Source of the DNA: Petrosia ficiformis
Lineage: Eukaryota > Porifera > Demospongiae > Haplosclerida > Petrosiidae
DNA length: 64,000 bases
Direction: 5' to 3'
NCBI GenBank assembly: GCA_947044365.1
Contig: OX345636.1
Location: 35,923,212 to 35,987,211 of the forward strand
The position numbers and the translations under genes were made by a program. The notes beneath the pieces are model-generated. The model had not been told where the DNA came from. It made no database searches and saw nothing but the letters and a program-made list of their open reading frames with translations. Below, one piece after another: positions 30,969 to 43,700 of this stretch (its first letter is position 1; each line of letters begins with the position of its first letter).

Positions 30969-33900
30969 ATGTTCAATCCTGTCATCATAAGCTACTTACA
31001 TCATACGCATGACATTTATGACTACAAGTGTATACAATCATGTGATATATACTCAACAAGCCTATTTCAGTGATGAGACGTTCGTGTGATTATACTAATT
31101 CCCTAGATGTTTTGGACATAATTATAGTTTGAAACTATAATACTTCAGCGATCAGTATACGTGGCATTATATGACATTTGGTTAATTTCTATTCTTACGA
31201 TTCCTTTAATGCAAACAAATCAGGTTTACAAAGGGTTTGTCAGAGTTATCCATTGAAGAGCCATATCAACTGTTCATCATATTTTATACAACTAAAAGTA
31301 CATTTTATAATTTTTATTTCCTCCATTGCTTTAGTCTCAAAATAATGTAATACTTTCCATTCCTCTTATTGAATGAATTAATTCATGTTACGTAAAATGG
31401 ACATTTTTGCAGAGAAACCCAGATGTGACATATTGCTTAGACTTAACAACTTCCAAGGTCGGGTCCGATTACAGGAGCATCATTATGATTATGATTACAC
31501 CATATTTTTTTTGTGAATGACTATGAGTATGATTACAATTACAGGCAAAATCCATGGTTTTAATTTCGATTATGATTACTTATGCATGATTATGCCCAAT
31601 TGCAATTGTACATCTATGATTACATGTAATTACAATATTATTCAACCACGTTGTACATAATAATAATTATTAAAAACAATTTATATTTCACCTAATAAAT
31701 GTTCAAACATTGTGTGAAACAGCTGGCATCTGTCTGGGCAACACATTGACAGTTTTTTTTTTTTAAATGCTCCACTGGTGCACTGAGGCAAAAATCTGCT
31801 GAAGATAGCAGCAAGCCATGGCATGTCACAGTGCTGGCACTTAGTTCTGGCATTTCAGTTTCCTCAAATCATGGGAATGTTTGAGAAGAGGGACCTAGTA
31901 GCAATTTGTGCATGATTACTTAAATTTTAGGGTATGATTATGATTATGATTATGATTATGATTACTATTACAACAAATTATGTAATTTATTACAATCGTA
32001 TTCGTAATTGGCCTCAACCCTAACAACTTCAATACAATAACTGCATGCTTCCTGATATAAACATTATTGATGCTAAATCTGGACTAATATACCATCCACT
32101 TCTGTTATGTTACTGGAGATTCTTGTGAAAACTGCAATGAATAAAGTAAATGTAGACATTTCAGACATGTGATACATTTTTTGAACTTACTAATAAACCA
32201 CTCCAGTGATCAGCAGTGTACGATCACATGCATGAGATTTGGTTACCAAAGTAACATTTTAAAAGTGTGATAAATAAAAATGAACTACTTCAAGACCAAA
32301 TATTGCATAATCTAACATTTTGGTGGTAAGTTTTATCATTTCTGACTGTGACATAATTTTTATACTCTATAAGGCACTGGTGATCAATTCCATATTCAGT
32401 GTCATACAACTTCATATAGTTTTAAATTCACCATGCATACACTGGCCTCAAATACAATTGCTAAACCTGCAGCAATAACCCAGCACTCTTCCAATGTATA
32501 TATGGTGTTACGTTACTGGAGATTCTCTTAAAAACTGCAATGAATGAAGTATAGCTTGATTTAGCTTATTTTGCATGCTATAAAAAATGTAACCAAGCAG
32601 CAACTTAATGTGCATGAGCAATATAACTATTCTAACAGACATTTTGTTCAAGCTGAGCTGCATATCTGAAAATTTGCACATGAGATATATTTTTTGCAAC
32701 AACCAATGAACTAAATATGTGGATCAACACGTTACTTTTATTCACTGATTACTGTGGCATGAATTTTACATAACTTGACTGTGAAAAAGATCAAATAAAT
32801 TAAATAACTCATCAGCAAACTACTAATGAATATTTTCAAAACTTTACAATTTGAAATAATTCAAAGATTATATCCATGTACTTAGTGTATTTAATTAAAA
32901 CTAGTTCCACGAGTAGTAATATTAATTGGTATTTATGGTCAGTGATGCAATAATCATGGTAAAATAATGTAGTGATTGTATAAACAGAAGGTTTGGTTAA
33001 ATAAATCAACTTTTGCACTTCAGTACTTCATGTCCATTACTTTCTATCTAGAAATGACTACAACCTACATGTAATCGGTTTTAATTGGTGTGCTTACCTG
33101 ATGTCCAAGCGATTATTATCCTTTGACTTTATGTTCTTGAACTATTTGTAGTACATGTATGATTGTGCATTTAAGTCACTGAACTACTTGCTATATACAT
33201 CATCTGCCATTTCTATATAAATTATTAATCCTGCTAGTTTTAAAGTGCCTAAATCATACTGAGGAAAAAAAAAACGATTGATTCTCATGTCATGATGTGA
33301 TAAATTCATGTACTCATCAAATTCAGTGAACCAATCTATTGATCATTGTTGTGTCATATATGATGTCAATGCAATGTCCTCTAAACCAACCTGCCAATAA
33401 ATTACTCAATGATTGATAAAATTGTCATTTGTGCCATGTGACACTCTTAAACCGCTATAATATACACAAGTAAACATTTTTACAACTTTAGGTAATAATT
33501 TCTAACACAAATTAGTAATACTACAATGTTAAGTGCATGTGCTATCTACCTTAATAATGTTTTAAGTTTTATATTACTATGTTATGTGTTGTTATCAGGT
33601 TATGTTTGTTTGTAAAAACATTTGTATACATTAAATTTTAACTAAAAATCATATTCTTTTATTATCTGAGTACCACAGCAACCTGGATAATCAGTACACT
33701 GTAAAAAGTAATAGGTTATTTTAACCTTCAGTTGGTTACAGGAGTTTCAATGTAATTATATTTTCCTCCATGCTGATTTATATTTCCTGCTAACTAATAT
33801 TTACAAGCCATGCACAGTTCATTTGATATTGACCTATATTGACTAATATAAAGTACATGTCCTATATAACAAGGCATATGGTAACAAACATATTAATACA

Positions 33901-34739
33901 ATGTACCTATATACATAGTATAGTATTGTAGGTACAACCTGTGGTGTATTATTTGTGAAAACAAGTGATGTTACTACCTCATTCCAGAGGAATTAATTGA
34001 TATAAATATGCACATGAATTTGTACTTGTAATAGCAAACTTGTGATATATACTCCACAGATATTTGAAACGCCAGCACATGTATGTAATTATTATGAGAT
34101 ATACATGTTTAAAGTACATGTACATTGTATTGCTTTTGTTAATTAATACAATGTAGCTATAATTTTATTTTTAAACATTTTCATGCATTAGACTAATAAT
34201 TGTTATATACTTTTCAGTATTTTTTTTTGTCAATGGATATGATGTAAATTATAATTGATTTGAACTCTTCAGATTTATAATTATATAATATATAATTATA
34301 TGCACATGCACAAATTAAGAATAGCCTTTATTAGTATTATAATGATTATTAATTCATTACCTCCAACATAATTTTGATGTTTAAATTACTATATATTTAC
34401 AATGTGTGTTACATTAAAATGTTATTAAATTCATATCTGCCTAATTACCATGTCTATGATGTCACTACTACAGCAGGTGTATTCCTACCTATTCACAGCA
34501 GTGCTGGTCCCAAAAATATTATATATAATCTCTCTTTCAGGAGTCTGTATAATTATTATATACATTATATTTACACATAGTAAGATCGTGATCATATTTC
34601 TGTATCACAAAGCATCTCCATTCTAAACATTAATATTAAAACAAAACATAACAAAAGCCTATTTAATATTCAGTTTGTATCATACATGAATCAAATCACC
34701 AAAATAAAATTGTGTTCGCCATCATCTATCTAGAGGTTT
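30969..34739. other. Convergent intergenic region, duplicated block copy 2
   Basis: It lies between the stop codons of two convergent genes. No gene is seen. A GATTAT-rich tract (about 31470-31990, with four to five tandem GATTAT units near 31930-31962) and stretches aligned with 19.7-21.6 kb are present. It must contain both 3' UTRs. Minor internal duplication: CTGGAGATTCT followed by ACTGCAATGAAT occurs at 32113 and 32517. Confidence 0.5.
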
Positions 34740-37700
34740 TCATTTCTCATTATCGGAGTGCTTCTCCCTTATTTTCAGAGCTAAATCAGGTCTACCAACA
34801 GCTGGTGTTACTAATACTTGAAGAATAGTTTCCCACTGTGGATTTTCACTCATTCTTAACCATTTTTCAAAGATTGCAAAATAGTAATCATTTGGATTTT
34901 TATACTGCTGTTCAATAGAGTTAAGGGTGGGTGCATCGATTCCCAGTTCAACTCCTATCATCCGCCATTTATCTGGAGCTGGGGCTGCCACTTCAGTAAT
35001 TAACTCTCGAATGGTTGGTCGGGATGTTATCTCTTTTTCTGTAGCTGAAAGAAAAGAATTGCTTCTTTTACTACTGAGCTGTATTATATATAATTATATA
35101 CAAAATTAACATAAATATTGAAACAAAAGTTTGTATAATCAGTAGTTCATGAGTGGTGAAGCTATGAAGGAGCATCCAACTGTGTTAAGGTGGCGCTCTA
35201 GCTCGGTAATGATTTTCATGACTTTTTTTAGTTACTATTTTTTACAAGAAAGTATTGAGAAGGTAACTATTCCTTTAAACAGATCTTGGGAAGAACTTCT
35301 TTCAGCTAAAATTTCACAGCTATCCAATACTTATAAACCAAATTGAAATCGAACTTTTAGGTACATTTTTCTCGAGCATGATGGATCACATACATCTGAA
35401 ACTAGATGTAAATGCTTACCTTCAATAGGGCTACAAAGTGTTAAGGCCACTTTTCTATTTAATTTTGTATTTTCACTGTAGTGACAGTGGTTGCTACAAA
35501 CAGTGGAATTCCCACTCTTTGCGACAACCTCTCGACAAAATAGATTGAACAAATGGTGGGCAGACACCTTCACTCCCTTCAAGTGAAATATCCAGGCCAT
35601 ATGTTGTATTAGAACAGAGCGATATGTACCTGAATACTCATGTACATTTTAGCTCATTATAAACTGTGATAACTAACAGAAATCACATTTTTGTGGTTGC
35701 TGACAGTCCAATCCCCTTGGTTAAGCATGGCAATCAGAACAAACATTGCAATAATCAAATATTTGTGGTGGAAAAACGTGTTAAGTAATGAATATCATGA
35801 ATAACAGGAAGTACTGTTAATTATTGAAACCCGTATCCGCTAGAGAGCCACCTTAATACAAACTGTAATTTAGTCACAATAATGTTGATATAAGGCAGTT
35901 CACATGGAGGTGTGATATTAATGGGAAGGTAACTCAAGCAGTTGATCAAATAAACAGTCTGATACTCAGGAAGAATTACAGTTGGATGGTCCTTTGTGTT
36001 TTGTAGCTCGTAAACTCTGGAAGCTCAATCTACTAAACAAGACCAATGATTTCAAAAAGCTCTATAAAGTATCACTGTTGATGGAAGTATAATTATGATT
36101 CTATGAATACAAACATTATAATATTATTTCATTATTATCAAAGTCTTGCTAGTTGTCTGACAACTATTATGAAACATACACAATACTAATACTGTGTAGT
36201 TAATAATAATTATTATGGTGGCATACAGCCACATGACCATTAGTTAGCTAAATGTTGACACTATACTTTGCACATGGCTAAGCATGAGATGCTAACATGA
36301 ACTTCTAAGTACCATAGATATTCAATATGACAACATACCTGATGATAACCTTGTTTGGATAGCTGACCTTGAAACACCAAATTGTGTTGGAGAGTCTAAA
36401 AATTGGAAAGAAATGATCACTTTTTAACATAATTCAATACCATGAATAATGATAATTTTGTTTAAAATCAGATCATAGATACTGCATTAAAGTGCTGACA
36501 TAAGTTAATATGAATGAACATAAGATGAATATTCGTTGACAGTTTTGATCCAATAGAACAATCATGCATTTTCAACAGTTTGTGAATGCAAACCAACTAA
36601 GTATGAATTGGATCCAAACAGGCATTTTAATGTGGAAAGTGAAATGATTACACATTAAAGTTAATATCAAAATTGCTCAGCAAATTAAATCATTTTATTT
36701 ACAGTTTAAGTATGATGTTAGATACTCTAATGAGGGATGTATATACATGTTGTAGCTTCATAGTATGATTAAACACCGGTTTGTATAGTGGAAACCACAA
36801 ACAAGTCTCAGACAACCTAAATTTCATGCAGTTCATTGTGGGTTCACTTCCTGCAGTCAAAATTTACTTGGCTATGGACATGTTATGATTCAACTATGAA
36901 TACAATTTAAATACCATGACTCAGCAAAATTATCTATGAATATGATTTATAATGAGATTTCATGCTATTTAGCATCCTTTGGGCTTCACCCTAATAGCAT
37001 GAATACCTTCAAGTTGGTGTATAATTTATATGTAATTTGTAGAATCTTGAGAGTTTCCAAACTGATGTCACTCAATTCATTATATAGTAAAGTTTGGTAT
37101 AAACGGTTATCATCCTGTCTAGAGGGCGTATCACACCCGTGAGAAAACTAGTCAAAGGTATAACCTGAGACTAATTTTCTAGTAAACATCTGAAGCTAGA
37201 AAAACGTAACCTTTTAATGTAAACTGTGAAGTAATCACTGCTTACAGGTTATGTTGTGGACCGTGGTAAATTGAAGTTTATTATAGTAATTACCCATGCA
37301 CCATGTTGTAGTACACATCACTGATCCTTATAGGTGTAACCATCATTATAATTATACAATAAAACACTATGCAGGAATATAGACTACACTACAATACAAC
37401 AGTCTGCAAATTTCAATGTACACAAAAACTTACTATAGTCTGTAGAGCTCCTGTTTTGAGGATTATCAATAGGTAACACCAGTGTTATCACTGGTATATC
37501 AACTGCCCCTTTAAGCTGGAATATACATTCTGTTAGTTGCGGTTCTCCATTGCCTATCCAGCGAAATGCAATCCGACAGCTTTGCTGGGTTGTGTTCTCT
37601 TCACAACGATCGACATATAATTTTTTTATCTATGATTGAAATATTAACTCTGTCTTTTATTAGCAAAGACAAACAATGCAGTAAATGCAGTCTAGCTCTA

Positions 37701-40700
37701 AACCACTAGTACTGTAAGAAGTACTTAACTTATGCAAACAGTGCTACTAATCCACAGAATAATTACAGCACTGAAAGTAGTAGTTAAGTGATACATGAAT
37801 TTTATAAAACAGCTTAGTACAACAAACACATACTTTATAGAAGTAAAAACTCACTTTTTGAGAACATTTGAAAACATACTTCCATCCTGGAAGTGAATCT
37901 TTAGGTGGAGGTAAAATTAAAATACTTTCTTCTTCAAATTCAAAGGATGTTGGAGGAGTGTCTTCTATCCAACTATCACGAGAGTATTTATTGTCAATGG
38001 CCTGAGTATAATCATAATAATAAATCAATAATTATAATTAATACTACTTTTATGGACCTTTAAGTAAGGACAAATATCCTTTGTGATGATGATGTCAAAT
38101 TGCCAAATATACTGTGAGAGTAGCTTCCTCCCAAATACTGCATAAACATAATAGCAATCATTTAGAGGTCTAGAGACGCATTCAGTTGGTTCTACTAGAG
38201 ATGAATTAAACATTTTTCTGATGATTGCAATTATTGAGAATTTTGTGAGTGAGATAAGCCCTTGTCGATTGTTTGGAGAAAATACACCATCTTTAATGCT
38301 AAACTTGTATGGTAGTTCCTTTTGATCACATCGTGCAATAATAAATTGCATCTGGGAACAGTCTTTGTCATTGCTCAAACGTGCGCAATGGTGAAGCTGT
38401 ACATCTACTGGCTTTAAAAACTTTCTGGATGAATAAATCCAGTAATACGCACTTACTACCTCTGAATGTTGTGGGATATTAAAATGGCCTGATGTAATTG
38501 CTTTAATAGCTATTGTACAATCGTCATCGGCGAGCAGTGCACCAGGAGGGATCTCCATTTTAAAACCGTATTCAGGCCAATCAATACAGTGTCCAGTATC
38601 TCCAATTACTTTGTCATTTCTTTCTCCACAGACAGTCACTGCACGAAGGTTACCTAACAATTAAGGAGTACAAAAACATATTTTATTCAGACAACTAAAT
38701 GAATAGAAGACACACTAAAGTCTCTTGAAGTTCTATAATGCAAATTTGATAAAGGTTTTGTCTTTACATAATTATATGATTAAACAAGTGGATGAAATTA
38801 CGTGAAGTGTGGGCAAGTGCCAGACTTTGTGACTTGCTAAGTTTGTTGGCACTGGAGCATTTAAATGACAGAAAATCTTTAACTACAAAACCCATTATTC
38901 AAAATCAATGTATTGGTTAGTACAGTTGCAAGGATGCAAACTATAATTTAATTGGTCATACAACCTAGGTTGTTGATATGACTGCATGATAAAAGATACT
39001 TGTACTATAATCAATTATCATGTCTATTAGATGCACAAAGAAGGTTTGGAAACCTAAAATGATTCAATTAAAATGCTATTCTGTTTCTTTGTATATCTAA
39101 TAGACAGTATAAGGATAAGTGAAATTGCAATTATTGGATTATAATTACATGTACATGTTGTATGTCATGACAACCTACATGACCCTGTACTAACCAATAA
39201 ATTAGTTATTTTAACAACTTCCTTTTTGGAGTATATTGTTGTTATATACATTATCAGTAACGTACATACTTGCAATTGGCAGAGGAAATGTGGACTGGCT
39301 CTTCAGTTCTTGTGTGGTTTCATGACATTCATCTTTTTCTGTTGAAGAACTTGGTAATACAGAGTCATCTGATACATTTTCTGCAATTAAATGTATAAAT
39401 GTGTATGCCCATGTAAACTTCCTAAAGATTGCGGTAATTTTTCTGAGCAGTTTGTGACTGTGTATATTTACGTTCTCCTTTGTGGATTTGTGGCCCTATG
39501 CTCCTAACAGTACTGACCTACTGCCTAAGCATACATGATTGTTTTTCATACTTAGGTGGAGGTAAGAATTTTGAGTGACATAGAAATGCTGTTTTCATAC
39601 AGAGCTATAAAGATATGCATGAACATCAATGTACAACTGAACTGTACTTCAACAATCATTGACCTGATTCTAAAAACTTGTGCAGTTTATCAGCAATATT
39701 TTTTTGTTTTATTCTTTTTCGTAGTTCTTCCTCCAGCCAGTTTCCTGCATCTTTCTGATCACAAATTCCAACTTCTCTAAGTGTTGTCCTTCCTTCATCA
39801 CAGTCAAGGAAAGAGTCACTGTCTTGACAAAATGAGTAAAATCTAACTGTTCGGTTAGGAGAGTTACCAAGTTTGTCTTTTATTCTCTGATAAAATGTAA
39901 TATTATTATCAATAGTAATTTTAAAATGAAATGTGAATACCTCTAACTCTTTTCCAATGATTCGTTTTGCAGTTTCCTTTGGACAGTCTTTTCCAAGCTC
40001 TCTGAGACATTCATTTGCATAAAATTTGTCTGCATGAGTCAGACATACTAAAACTGGAACACCACTGTTATCCAAATGATCTAACCACATTTTTGTAGAC
40101 TGTGTAGTATGTCTCCTGAGGATGTGAGAGAAACTAATTTATGTAGTGTTTTCTCCAGAAATTTAAACCAAAGGACACATAATTATAATTATACCACACC
40201 CATAAACACAGGTGTATACATGTCTTTGCATTTGAAAAAGAGAAAGCGGATTCATGTTATGTTAGCTAAAACTTTTCTTTGACTTTTATAGCAGAAAGGT
40301 ACATCATGAATTTCAGTGAATAACAAAAGGTACATAGGCAGGTGCAAAGAGTACAGTCCCATTTAAAAACAACCTAAAGAGACCACTAAATTAATTTATG
40401 GTGATTCTATATAGGAGTGCCAAACATATCATCTGGTCTATATATAGGTTTGTATGTTGCACTTCACAGGAAACACATTTATATCTAACCACAGCACTTA
40501 GAATTTAGAAATGAATCACATTATGTTAGCTATTTACATAGATGAGATTTTTTTATTATGAATAACCTTAATCTGCATGTGATGAAAGAAAACTCAATAA
40601 TAATTATTCATATCCTCCAACTGTGCAAACAATACAAATACCAATTCAATTGTTTAATTAAGGATAGATTTACGGATTAAAAACACTGTCACCATCCCTC

Positions 40701-43700
40701 ATGAGCTTTAATGTGATGTTACAATAACTATAAATGATCAGGACAGGGATTTTAAACAATTACTAAACCTATTTGTTAATGACAGAGTATTCTGAATACC
40801 ATACCTGTAATCAATCACTAGAATAACGAGTTGAGAAATCTGCAATAGAAGTCTTGATAGCCCAACAACACTCTCATCATTATCATCAACACCAGGAAAG
40901 TCAGCAATACTCAAACCATCCACAAAACCCTCAAGGTTATAGAGAAATGGAACAGTGGTACGTTGCATGCTTGTGGTTCCTGTAATAGCCTGTATGATTG
41001 AACAGAATCATTTTAATTTAGTACATGTAACTTGATGCCTTTTGACACTAACCTTCTGTTTAAAGAGTTTACTTACAAGGCAAGACTTCCCAGAGTTGCT
41101 AAGACCAACGACACCAACAGTTGTGTGTGCTGCAAGCTCTTCTCTTAGTTGATGAATATTTAAGCTCCATATCAGCCATCTAGCAAGAAGTGGTCGGTAA
41201 GGACTCATGACATGGTAGAGTAGAGTGTTACGAAATGTCTTATCCCAATTCTTTTGTAAATCCTTAATGCAAGTGTCTGGCTTAATTTTATGTTCACAAC
41301 ATAATTGATATAACTGCCTTTCAAGTGAATAGCTAATATATTTTGTATTACAAGAAACAAACTGTGACATGCCTTGCATTAGGAACTGGAGCTTCCCAGC
41401 ATATTCACCTCGATCGGGGGAGTTTTCTCTCGCTCGTTTTTCATGGAGTATACCTTGTATATACTGCTCTACTTCAATAACTAATGCTTTTCCTTTTTGG
41501 GATTTAAACATACTCTGAAGATTTATCATTTTAAGGCAAAATAGAGCCCATACCCCAACCGCGGGAGGAGCTTTTGTGGTTTGCAGCAAATGTGCTGTTT
41601 CTTGTGGTGAATTAACTAAGGGTATCTTCATCTGGCACTCCATGAAGGCTCCAAGAAGAGAGAGACAAATTGCAAGGTCATGTGACAAGACATCGTTCAC
41701 CATACCAATCATTTCTTCATTATGAAGGGCTTTCATATGATTGATACTATCTTCTCCCTCAGTAAGGAGAGACAGTATGTCTTTTTCTGCCTTCTCCTGA
41801 AGATTTGTGAATTTTTTTCTTGCATTCATCAAGACAGTAATTGGTGGTTTTAAGCAAGGTACGTCTTTGGAGCTTGCTTTTGCTGGGTATAATGCTGCAA
41901 TATTCATGTCACAAATAACTTTGAGCTGTTTACGAGAATCTTGTATCGCACACAACCTTGCCATTTCATCACTCATTTCTCTTATTTTGCTGATAATCGA
42001 TGGACTTTTGCTGGAATAACTGTGAAATTTGGAACTCTTCGAAACTGCAATCGTGTGACGTGTCGATTTCTCTGTACCCTTTACTGCATCTGAGAATGAT
42101 ATCACACCCTCAACTGCAAAACCACCTTTCACATTCTTTTTCTTTGTCGCTTCAAATGTTCCTTTCAGTGCAGTGACAGAAATTTCATGCACAGAAACTT
42201 GAATGTTCGTCATTACAGGTGAAAAGTTATCATATATTTTGCGTATTGCTTGATTAGCAACTCTATTGATAACAGCAGGATGGATTCCAGTACTAAGCCT
42301 AAAGACAGCTCGTTTCAAGGAAAACAATAGGATCATTGATGGAGTAGGCACAAAGCCAGAATCAATGAGAGCCTCAGCACACTTCCATACATTCTGATCT
42401 GTCTCATTTTCTATTGCATGAAACATGCTCTCCACAGGAACAATTCGGACCGAATTCTCCAAAAAGTTGCTAATACTTCTATACCGACGTGACTGACGAC
42501 CAGACAAAACATATTTAGGGGATGGTCTTTCGAGCATGGCACTAAGGAATGATAGCTGGATCACCTCTGTAGGAGTAAGTTTTGCTAGTTGTTGCTGACG
42601 AAAAGATATAGAGTAATCACCCTGAAGAAATAAAAAGAAAACTAACTAACTATTGTCAAGCACATATGAGTTAAATTTATGGATAAATATACATATTCAA
42701 TTTGTAATTCATTTGTTACTAAACAATTAAAAAAATATTGAACATGTAAATTTTGCAAACCTTCCTATTAGCCTCGACATCATGCTTTGTAATAGGCTTA
42801 CTGAAGTGGCTATAAAGAGTAACTGAAACTTTTGTATCTTTTGGAGCAATAAGAAGATCTCCACCATGTTTAGGAACATAGTTGAAGTTGATTGATCTCC
42901 TTGTGGTATCTGGACCTTTTGCCTTTATAACTCTGACTCCAACCTGGTTACTGACTTTAATTTTGTGACAAAACCATAAATTATCACCTTCTAGAATAAA
43001 AGCAACCTCTTCTCCATGATGAGAAACTGTGACCGAGGATACTGAAGGCTTTAGTGAAGGAAATTTCTGTGGAGGCACTGAAACTTTTGGACGAATGTAT
43101 TTACCACCATACTCTTCAGAATCATACAGACTCTCTGCAAGGAGAGTATTATATTGTTGTATTGAGTGCTATGTAAAATAAATGAGATCACATCAAATTA
43201 AATTAATGTAAGTGTAGCATTACACTTCAATTATAACATTTATCGCTCATGTCTGTTATTTTATTTTTAAAAAGTGTGTCTTTTAAGTAATGAATAAAAA
43301 CATTAAACATTGTTTTACATGTAAATTGTATAATGTATGTGCTATGCTTAGTATGAATAATTAATGAGCTAAACTTACTGGGTGCTGCACACACATATTT
43401 TGGCACCACCTGATCCACCCTTGATTATAATTATAACTACAATAAACAGTGGTTTCATACATGAAGCTAAGCCTATCTACATACTATAGTATATAAGCAG
43501 CCCAAATGTTATATTTTGAAGGCAATGACAAATGTTTCTATTTCACAGGAATTGGAAGGCAGTAGAGTGCAATTCCAGGGACAGATCCAGAATTTTGAAA
43601 GGGAGGGTGCTGAATCCCTGGGCACCGAAAAATTTTGGAGTTTTGTTTATATTCACGAGGAGTGTGGTCACTTCGAATTGATTTCCCGATTAATTAATGA

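Noticed and set aside
34740..43134. Treating the GTPase and the ZU5-Death parts as separate genes
   Set aside because: The apparent stop after ESGQ overlaps a GTCAAT donor, and the next exon joins in phase; no promoter or start is evident between them.
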